Shown here: positions 1-4,150 of the stretch, piece after piece | Layout: each line of letters opens with the position of its first letter | How positions within the stretch are numbered: the stretch's first letter is position 1 | DNA from: Clostridiales bacterium | GTDB taxonomy: Bacteria > Bacillota > Clostridia > Lachnospirales > WRAX01 | DNA length: 5,607 nucleotides | Direction: 5' to 3' | NCBI GenBank assembly: GCA_031271375.1 | Contig: JAISVU010000421.1 | Coordinates: 1-5,607, forward strand | Position numbers and translations under genes: made by a program | The notes under the pieces: model-generated | Databases searched by the model: none | What the model saw: only the letters and a program-made list of their open reading frames with translations | Told to the model about the DNA's origin: nothing

Positions 1-60
1 GCAGCGCAATCTTCTGCTTCCAACTTCATCAAAAACGGAGGCTTTGCATGTTCACAGTAG
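1..60 (+). CDS. Possible 3' end of an upstream gene (partial, unidentified)
   Basis: The first reading frame is open from the window edge to a TAG at 58-60 and reads as 19 residues ending NGGFACSQ. It would overlap the start of the SLOG gene by 13 bases, and the SLOG ribosome binding site would lie inside its last codons, a common arrangement in operons. The product is not recognised, and 19 codons are too few to prove coding. The SLOG frame is also open back to the window edge, so the first 47 bases could instead be noncoding or belong to a longer SLOG start. Low confidence. Confidence 0.25.
   Translation, partial: AAQSSASNFIKNGGFACSQ
37..41 (+). promoter_or_regulatory. Ribosome binding site of the SLOG gene
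   Basis: GGAGG lies 6 nt before the ATG at 48. It decides the start, because the reading frame stays open upstream to the window edge and an earlier start cannot otherwise be excluded. Confidence 0.75.
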
Positions 61-554
61 GCGTAACCGGCCACCGAAGGCTGCTGGCGGAACAGCTTCC
101 GGTCATTACGCAGGAGGCCAAGACGTTTCTTATTGAAACCAAAGCGGCGCACGGCGAGGCCCGCGTGCTCTCCCCCTGCGCCGAAGGCGCGGACATGCTT
201 TGCGCGGGGCTGGCGCTTGAGCTGGGCCTGCGGCTGGCGGTTCCCCTGCCTATGGATTCCGCCGAATACCGTAAGGATTTTCCAGCTTCCGCCGCCGCGG
301 AATTCGACCGCCTGCTTGCGCTGGCAGACGAGGCGTTCAGGGTTTTACCGCAGGAACCTGTTCCGCCCGGGCTTGTGCCAAGAGGCTTTTACTACCGCCA
401 AGCGGGGATATATGTTGCGCGGCGCTGCGATATCCTGCTCGCCGTTTGGTACGGTTTGGAGCATGACCCGCCGGACGGCGCGGGCACATGGGAGACTGTC
501 AAGCTCGCGAGGCAAGGCGGCAAGGCGGTAAAAATCATAAGTGTAACGTACTGA
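48..554 (+). CDS. Standalone SLOG-domain protein (Rossmann-like nucleotide-ligand fold)
   Basis: A 168-residue protein that is a single SLOG-like domain. Visible motifs: an N-terminal strand-loop GVTGHR (residues 5-10); SPCAEGADMLCA (42-53), the usual 'small residues plus acidic' ligand loop after the second strand; LPM..EYRKDF (68-78); the strand DILLAVW (128-134); and GAGTWETV (144-151), equivalent to the G-x-GT-x-E ligand loop of LOG/DprA-like proteins. SLOG proteins are known to bind or hydrolyse nucleotide-derived ligands; relatives include LOG phosphoribohydrolases, DprA and the sensor domain of Thoeris ThsA. The actual ligand here is unknown. No signal peptide or membrane segment is seen, so a cytosolic protein is expected. 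A truncated second SLOG start follows 13 nt downstream. It could be an enzyme or a sensor; the family assignment is firmer than any function. Confidence 0.8.
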   Translation: MFTVGVTGHRRLLAEQLPVITQEAKTFLIETKAAHGEARVLSPCAEGADMLCAGLALELGLRLAVPLPMDSAEYRKDFPASAAAEFDRLLALADEAFRVLPQEPVPPGLVPRGFYYRQAGIYVARRCDILLAVWYGLEHDPPDGAGTWETVKLARQGGKAVKIISVTY

Positions 555-566
555 GAGGCATACGGG

Positions 567-704
567 GTGTTTTCACTTGCTGGGATTACTGGTCACTGCC
601 CCCAAGATCATATTCTTCAAGATGATCTTGGGGATGAAATAAGGGCGGCCATATCGCGGCGGATTTTGGGGCTTTTTTTACATGGCGTGATATGTTATAC
701 CTAA
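567..704 (+). pseudogene. Truncated second SLOG-like gene (N-terminal remnant)
   Basis: A GTG-initiated 45-codon frame, preceded by GAGAGG (553-558) at 8-nt spacing; that site overlaps the stop codon of the preceding SLOG gene. The product begins FSLAGITGHCPQ, matching the GxTGH signature that opens the SLOG protein upstream. It is followed by an acidic loop and a helix (DEIRAAISRRIL) as expected for the first alpha helix. It then ends after HGVICYT at a TAA (702-704), and the AEGAD loop and the rest of the domain are not found downstream in any frame I could read. I infer a tandem SLOG paralog that lost its body by deletion or frameshift. A genuine 45-residue small protein is the alternative. 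The ribosome binding site and start look intact, so it may still be translated. Confidence 0.5.
600..633 (+). repeat. Perfect 12-bp inverted repeat inside the SLOG remnant
   Basis: CCCCAAGATCAT at 600-611 is the exact reverse complement of ATGATCTTGGGG at 622-633, with a 10-nt loop. It lies within the coding frame of the remnant, where it encodes the PQDHILQDDLG stretch. No T-run follows directly on the plus strand; the nearest is at 673-679, 39 nt later. It is therefore not a classical intrinsic terminator. Confidence 0.75.
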
Positions 705-766
705 ACAAATCTAAATATGTATGAGCGGAAAAAGGATTAACGGAAGATCAAGACGCCGGACCTGAT

Positions 767-792
767 AGGCTGGGAACCTCGGTTCCCGGCCT
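767..792. repeat. Strong 12-bp dyad / hairpin
   Basis: AGGCTGGGAACC (767-778) pairs with GGTTCCCGGCCT (781-792). All positions are Watson-Crick except one G-U, and only TC separates the arms. As RNA it would more likely form an 11-bp stem closed by a CUCG tetraloop. There is no T-run on either side, so it is not an intrinsic terminator on either strand. It could be a protein-binding dyad, a stable leader hairpin, or part of a recombination site; nothing in the sequence decides between these. Confidence 0.7.
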
Positions 793-853
793 AAAACCGG
801 AAGAGTTCGCGCTGATGATTCTGGCGAAGCTGGTGTTAAGTTCAAAACTTTTA

Positions 854-881
854 TTACCTTAAAACGGCTTCGCTGCATAAT
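854..881 (+). promoter_or_regulatory. Weak candidate promoter for the DUF6273 gene
   Basis: TTACCT (854-859) and CATAAT (876-881) are spaced by 16 nt upstream of the TTG start. The -10-like box is good but the -35 match is poor. It is the best candidate in this AT-richer stretch, and transcription from further upstream is equally possible. Confidence 0.25.
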
Positions 882-903
882 ATGTGATGAGGTACCCCTA
901 TAA

Positions 904-911
904 AAAAGGAG
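904..911 (+). promoter_or_regulatory. Ribosome binding site that selects a TTG start
   Basis: AAAAGGAG lies 8 nt before the TTG at 920, in frame with the long open frame. The in-frame ATG codons at 884 and 887 lie upstream of this site and have no comparable Shine-Dalgarno sequence, so TTG is preferred. Confidence 0.7.
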
Positions 912-919
912 TGATATTA

Positions 920-1990
920 TTGTCAGTTCCGACATTCCCGGATAAGCCGGAGGGTTACACGATTGAAGACTCTATATCCCAAATACTGACTTCAATCGCT
1001 ATGGAGGAAATCGGTTTAAGCCACATCATCAACTCGGAGGGCGAAAAGCTGCAGTATGTTATGGGAACCCTGCCGGGAGCGCCGCCGGCCACAACCGCGA
1101 TATCCGACATACTGAATGTCAATGAGAGCGTCAAGGAAATGCTTGAAGCGGTGAGCACAAGCCAAATGTTCCTTTACGGAAAGATGACCTCGGCGTTAAA
1201 CGCCTACTACAAGGGACTTGGCAAACCCGGTCAGAACGGCGGCGGCCAGACGGGCCCGGATCAGCCAGTCAAGCCCATTACGGATATACCGGCGATTGCC
1301 GAAGGGCGGATCCTGGCGCCGGATAAGTCCGGCGACAAGACTGACTGGGTCGAAATCGCCAGGAACGGCGATTACTCATTGATTGTCAGAAGCGGGTATA
1401 TCAACACCGATACGCAGCTGCCTACGCAAGGCAACCCAAGCTATCAGTTCACCGCCTTCGGGACGACTAACAACTATAACACCTCAAACGTCCGAAGAAA
1501 GATTAACGACTGGTTCATGGGAACAGCGGATGCATCCGCGGAAGTCCTGCCTGAGAACGCGAGGCTCCGGTCGTTCACGGTAAGGAGCGACGCCCCCGCC
1601 GCTCTTGGAACGGGAGCGGCAAGCGCGGCCGGAAAGGACGACGGCTTCAGCAAGCCTTCCGCCATAAAAGACCCCCGTGGCTCGGACGTTGCCTTCGCAC
1701 TCAGCTACGGCGAAGCGGCCTCCTTCGCTTCAAAGGCCTACGCCTGGGGAGGCGGGGCGGATTCGCAGAACAGCGTTCAGGCCGCCGCCGACAACTTCGC
1801 CAAGCTGGGTATTCCTACCGACGACACTAACAAGTACAACCGGCTCTGGCTTCGCTCCCCCGGCTCCACGAGCGATATGGCCTCATCCCTCAGCCAAAGC
1901 GGATTGGTTTTCCAGACTCCCGCCAACGATACCGAGCAGTGCGGTTTACTCTATCCCGCGTTATGGGTACAATCGGATGTGTTTAACTGA
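920..1990 (+). CDS. DUF6273-type domain protein with clostridial surface-protein leader
   Basis: A 356-residue protein from the TTG start (368 if ATG 884 were used). Residues 12-50 form an amphipathic segment (SIAMEEIGLSHIINSEGEKLQ) of a kind recurring at the N-terminus of clostridial surface and exosporium-like proteins. A further helical stretch follows to about 98, then a Gly/Gln/Pro linker (100-120). The C-terminal domain (about 123-352) has the DUF6273 hallmarks: an opening WVEIARNGDYSLIVRSGYI segment (143-161), a middle block SNVRRKINDWF (189-199), the signature LWLRSPGS (309-316) and the closing PALWV (346-350). DUF6273 folds are thought to resemble the C-type-lectin/formylglycine-enzyme fold. 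Binding or display is a reasonable inference; no catalytic residues are recognised. There is no classical signal peptide, LPXTG motif or membrane segment, so localisation is open. The ending looks natural, so the gene seems complete. It converges with the recombinase gene. Confidence 0.75.
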   Translation: MSVPTFPDKPEGYTIEDSISQILTSIAMEEIGLSHIINSEGEKLQYVMGTLPGAPPATTAISDILNVNESVKEMLEAVSTSQMFLYGKMTSALNAYYKGLGKPGQNGGGQTGPDQPVKPITDIPAIAEGRILAPDKSGDKTDWVEIARNGDYSLIVRSGYINTDTQLPTQGNPSYQFTAFGTTNNYNTSNVRRKINDWFMGTADASAEVLPENARLRSFTVRSDAPAALGTGAASAAGKDDGFSKPSAIKDPRGSDVAFALSYGEAASFASKAYAWGGGADSQNSVQAAADNFAKLGIPTDDTNKYNRLWLRSPGSTSDMASSLSQSGLVFQTPANDTEQCGLLYPALWVQSDVFN

Positions 1991-2054
1991 CGCGAAGGAC
2001 GCGCTAAAAGCAGACGGCTTTATCAAACGCCCCAGCAGGCGCGTAAAATAAACG
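1991..2054. other. Convergent intergenic gap without a clear terminator
   Basis: This 64-nt gap separates the stops of the DUF6273 gene (plus) and the recombinase gene (minus). It contains only weak hairpins, such as CGCC (2028-2031) with GGCG (2038-2041) and ACGCGC (1999-2004) with GCGCGT (2039-2044). No T-run follows in either direction. Read-through giving antisense RNA over either gene is therefore possible. Confidence 0.5.
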
Positions 2055-3668
2055 CTACCGGGGACTGGCAAATCTAAAATTAACCTCAACGGATTTATCC
2101 TTCGATACATACACCGATTCGATCAGCTCAAAAGCTAGGCCCCTGGTCAGCTTCGCCGCGCGCTTTTCTTTTTTAAGCAAGCCTATAAAGGCTTTCAAGG
2201 CCGAAGATTTAGATAAGCCCGCCCGCCCCGCGCGCTCTATTTCGCCGGAAAGGTTTCGGATAACCCCGTTTAATTCGCTCTGGCGCTTTTCACATATCCT
2301 TCGTATCCTTATGAACTGTTCCTCGGAAATAACGCCTCGGCTGAAATCATAATAGGTTTTATCAAAGACGGCAATCTCGTTCTCCAAGTCTCTTCGCGAC
2401 ACATCCAATTTGGTTTCCAAAGCTCGCGTATCGGCGGATTTTAACATGGACTTCTCGGCCCGCCGCAAGATCGCGTCCATATTGTTTACCCGCCGGATTT
2501 GCTGGTTCACCGCCTCCAAAACCGCGTCAAAGAGCATATCCTCCCGCACTGAATGCCCATAACAGAACTGCTTCCCCTTGTCCCGGTATGTCCGGCAGCT
2601 GTAATACGCTATGCCCTTCGCGGTCTTTCTCGACATCGCCTTATTGCATTCGCCGCATTTAAGCAGGCCGCCCAGGGGATATATGAACCCCTGGGAGCCA
2701 GCCCTGGCATTCATTGAGAGCAGCTCCCGCGCCTTTTGGAAGGTCGCGGCCTCAATCACGGGCTCGTGGGTTCCTTCGACCACATACCAGCTTTCCTTAG
2801 GCTTTTTCCTCGATTTATGGACCTTATAATTAATGATTTCCTCACGGCCCTGTATCATTTTGCCCAGATAGACCTCGTTTGTTAATACCCGGCGGACGGA
2901 GCTGGGGCTCCATAAACCGTCGTTGCCCGACGGATTCTTGAGGTTAAGGCCCTTGTCGTTTTTATACTTCGTGGGATTGGGTATGCCGAGGCTGTTTAGC
3001 TTCTTTACAACCGCCCCAAGGCTCATAAGCTCCGCCGTGTACCAGGCAAATATGCTTCGGACGACCCCGGCCGCCTCTTCGTCGATAATAAAGGCGTCGT
3101 TGTTGCCCGGCATTTTATCGTATCCATAAGGCGCGAAGGCCCCGATAAACTCGCCCAGCCTGCGCTTTAAATCGAACTTGGAGCGAATTTTAACGGAGGT
3201 GTCGTAAGCGAACTGTTCATTGGTTATCCCCTGGATTTTAACGCCCAGGTTCATCGCCGACTGAGGCTCCAGGTAGCTGTCGACATATTGCAGCGCGGTG
3301 CTTATAAAACGGATGTTATGAACCGGAAAATATTCCTCCAGATAATAGGTTTGATCGGCGATATTGCGGAACCCTCTCGAAAGGTCGGAAACCAGCAGGC
3401 AGTTGTACTTCCCTTCCTCAAGGAGAGAGACAGCTTTCTTAAATCCCGTCCTTTTGGTGTCCGTACCGGTTTTACCGTCGTCGCACACGGTAATATACCC
3501 CGATATATTCTCGCCCCGGTTTTTCATATTCTGGGCATACTGCTCAAGGTATTTGATCTGGTTTTCTATGCTCCGGCTCTTTTCATCCTCGGTTTTGTCC
3601 CTGTCTTCGTCGGATAGCCTTACATAGGCTATCACGGCCCATTCTTTTGAAGGATCGGTTATATACAT
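2055..3668 (-). CDS. Large serine recombinase (site-specific integrase/resolvase family)
   Basis: A 537-residue protein from ATG 3668; a GTG at 3677 would add three residues but overlaps the likely Shine-Dalgarno GGGGTGA, so ATG is preferred. In the longer numbering, the resolvase domain (about 14-170) has YVRLS with the expected nucleophile Ser22 and Arg20, then SIENQ, and the LSR motif with Arg101. The 'recombinase' DNA-binding domain (about 180-300) includes the APYGY motif, EEAAGVVRSIF and WSPSSVRRVLTNEVYLG. A zinc ribbon has four cysteines (C341, C344, C361, C372). A charged, coiled-coil-prone stretch (about 400-480) and a C-terminal tail follow. The order and length are those of intact large serine recombinases, which cut and religate att sites through a 5'-phosphoserine link to integrate, excise or invert DNA. 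It lies 24 nt behind the DUF6514-like gene and is probably cotranscribed with it. Its true att sites and partner DNA are not identifiable here. Confidence 0.93.
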   Translation of the reverse strand: MYITDPSKEWAVIAYVRLSDEDRDKTEDEKSRSIENQIKYLEQYAQNMKNRGENISGYITVCDDGKTGTDTKRTGFKKAVSLLEEGKYNCLLVSDLSRGFRNIADQTYYLEEYFPVHNIRFISTALQYVDSYLEPQSAMNLGVKIQGITNEQFAYDTSVKIRSKFDLKRRLGEFIGAFAPYGYDKMPGNNDAFIIDEEAAGVVRSIFAWYTAELMSLGAVVKKLNSLGIPNPTKYKNDKGLNLKNPSGNDGLWSPSSVRRVLTNEVYLGKMIQGREEIINYKVHKSRKKPKESWYVVEGTHEPVIEAATFQKARELLSMNARAGSQGFIYPLGGLLKCGECNKAMSRKTAKGIAYYSCRTYRDKGKQFCYGHSVREDMLFDAVLEAVNQQIRRVNNMDAILRRAEKSMLKSADTRALETKLDVSRRDLENEIAVFDKTYYDFSRGVISEEQFIRIRRICEKRQSELNGVIRNLSGEIERAGRAGLSKSSALKAFIGLLKKEKRAAKLTRGLAFELIESVYVSKDKSVEVNFRFASPR

Positions 3669-3692
3669 AGCTGTCACCCCACTTGAAGCGCG

Positions 3693-3965
3693 TTACGGCA
3701 TCATGTCCTCCACCGCGTCCTTTAAATGAACCGGCGAAAGCTGATACTTCGTAAACATTTCGGCCATCCGCCTGGCGTCCGGGAAACTTGGCGCGGCGTC
3801 GTGAATCATATCGGCAAACGCCCAGCCGCCCTCTGTTTTTTGCGCGGCTAGAATCCCGTAGGAATAGAACCATTTACCAAAATCGGCGGAATAAAGGCGT
3901 TCTGGCACTGCGTAATACTTCCATTTAACGCCGACGCTTGCTTTTGACTGCCTTTCAGGGAACAT
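3693..3965 (-). CDS. Small DUF6514-like protein upstream of the recombinase
   Basis: A 90-residue protein from ATG 3965, chosen because GGGAGG (3973-3978) lies 7 nt upstream. ATG 4028 would give 111 residues but is preceded only by an AT-rich stretch without a Shine-Dalgarno sequence. Visible pattern: KWKYYAVPERL (14-24), YSYGILAAQ (34-42), an acidic/aromatic middle (GWAFADMIHDAAP), and the closing LSPVHLKDAVEDMM (76-89). That pattern resembles the YGI...LSP.HL.DVVEDF layout I associate with DUF6514; this is recall and was not checked by a search. Function is unknown; there is no helix-turn-helix, signal peptide or membrane segment. The stop is 24 nt before the recombinase ATG on the same strand, so they form a probable two-gene operon. 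A role in recombinase control or directionality is speculation. Confidence 0.6.
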   Translation of the reverse strand: MFPERQSKASVGVKWKYYAVPERLYSADFGKWFYSYGILAAQKTEGGWAFADMIHDAAPSFPDARRMAEMFTKYQLSPVHLKDAVEDMMP

Positions 3966-3972
3966 CATACCG

Positions 3973-3978
3973 CCTCCC
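3973..3978 (-). promoter_or_regulatory. Ribosome binding site that shortens the DUF6514-like gene
   Basis: Read on the minus strand, GGGAGG precedes two tandem ATG codons (3968 and 3965) by 4 and 7 nt. The 7-nt spacing favours ATG 3965. Confidence 0.65.
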
Positions 3979-4054
3979 GGTTTTTCTCTTAATCCTAAGC
4001 GAAACTGCCCTTGAAAGAAAGATTCCATTTTAACTTTTATTTATCGCGAAGAGC

Positions 4055-4084
4055 ACTATATTTTTCCAACAAAATTCCTGCCCA
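4055..4084 (-). promoter_or_regulatory. Candidate promoter of the DUF6514-recombinase unit
   Basis: On the minus strand, TGGGCA (4079-4084) and TATAGT (4055-4060) are separated by 18 nt. They match the sigma-A consensus at 4/6 and 5/6 positions. Transcription would start near 4048, leaving about 80 nt of leader before ATG 3965. Its -35 box is 2 nt from the -35 box of the opposing promoter. Confidence 0.4.
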
Positions 4085-4086
4085 TA

Positions 4087-4115
4087 TTGAAGTATTACGC
4101 GGTATTTAGTAGAAT
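4087..4115 (+). promoter_or_regulatory. Sigma-A-like promoter of the STAND/LuxR regulator
   Basis: TTGAAG (4087-4092) and TAGAAT (4110-4115) are separated by the optimal 17 nt, in an AT-rich spacer. They match consensus at 4/6 and 5/6 positions. The start would fall near 4122, giving a leader of about 29 nt that contains the ribosome binding site. Confidence 0.55.
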
Positions 4116-4134
4116 AATTATATATCAGCCTGTC

Positions 4135-4142
4135 AAAGGAGG
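4135..4142 (+). promoter_or_regulatory. Ribosome binding site of the STAND/LuxR regulator
   Basis: AAAGGAGG lies 8 nt before the ATG at 4151. It is a near-perfect Shine-Dalgarno and fixes the start of this gene. Confidence 0.85.
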
Positions 4143-4150
4143 TTTTGACA

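Larger units (their letters stand above)
705..883. other. Noncoding spacer with degraded-looking sequence
   Basis: No gene with both a start and a ribosome binding site was found here on either strand. One plus-strand frame (725-862) is open for 45 codons after a TGA and reads as plausible protein (for example KPEEFALMILAKLVLSSK), but it lacks a start codon near its beginning. It may be leftover coding sequence. The stretch also contains the strong dyad at 767-792 and, at its 3' end, a possible weak promoter for the DUF6273 gene. Confidence 0.5.

Noticed and set aside
133..531. Second long plus-strand frame inside the SLOG gene
   Set aside because: It is out of frame with the recognised SLOG motifs, its translation is rich in Arg, Pro and Cys, and it lacks a ribosome binding site. 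It is a GC-driven shadow.
600..680. Intrinsic terminator after the SLOG gene
   Set aside because: The 600-633 hairpin is followed by GATGAAATAAGG, not T residues. The T-run at 673-679 has no strong stem immediately before it.
711..935. Minus-strand 74-codon frame over the spacer
   Set aside because: It has no ribosome binding site and no recognisable motif, and it crosses the start region of the DUF6273 gene on the opposite strand.
1677..2051. Plus-strand 124-codon frame overlapping the end of the DUF6273 gene
   Set aside because: It is a shifted frame rich in Pro, Ser and Arg. The in-frame DUF6273 signature motifs show the other frame is the coding one.
3288..3617. Antisense open frames across the recombinase N-terminus
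   Set aside because: They lie opposite the conserved resolvase domain and have no motifs or ribosome binding sites.
3583..4028. Longer start (4028) for the DUF6514-like gene and an overlapping minus-strand frame at 3583-3873
   Set aside because: ATG 4028 lacks a Shine-Dalgarno sequence while ATG 3965 has a strong one. The 3583-3873 frame is a basic, low-complexity shadow of both real genes.
1991..4045. Short shared word CGCGAAG near 1991 and 4035 as attachment-site repeats flanking the recombinase unit
   Set aside because: Seven shared bases in GC-rich DNA are expected by chance, and no longer repeat was seen around them.
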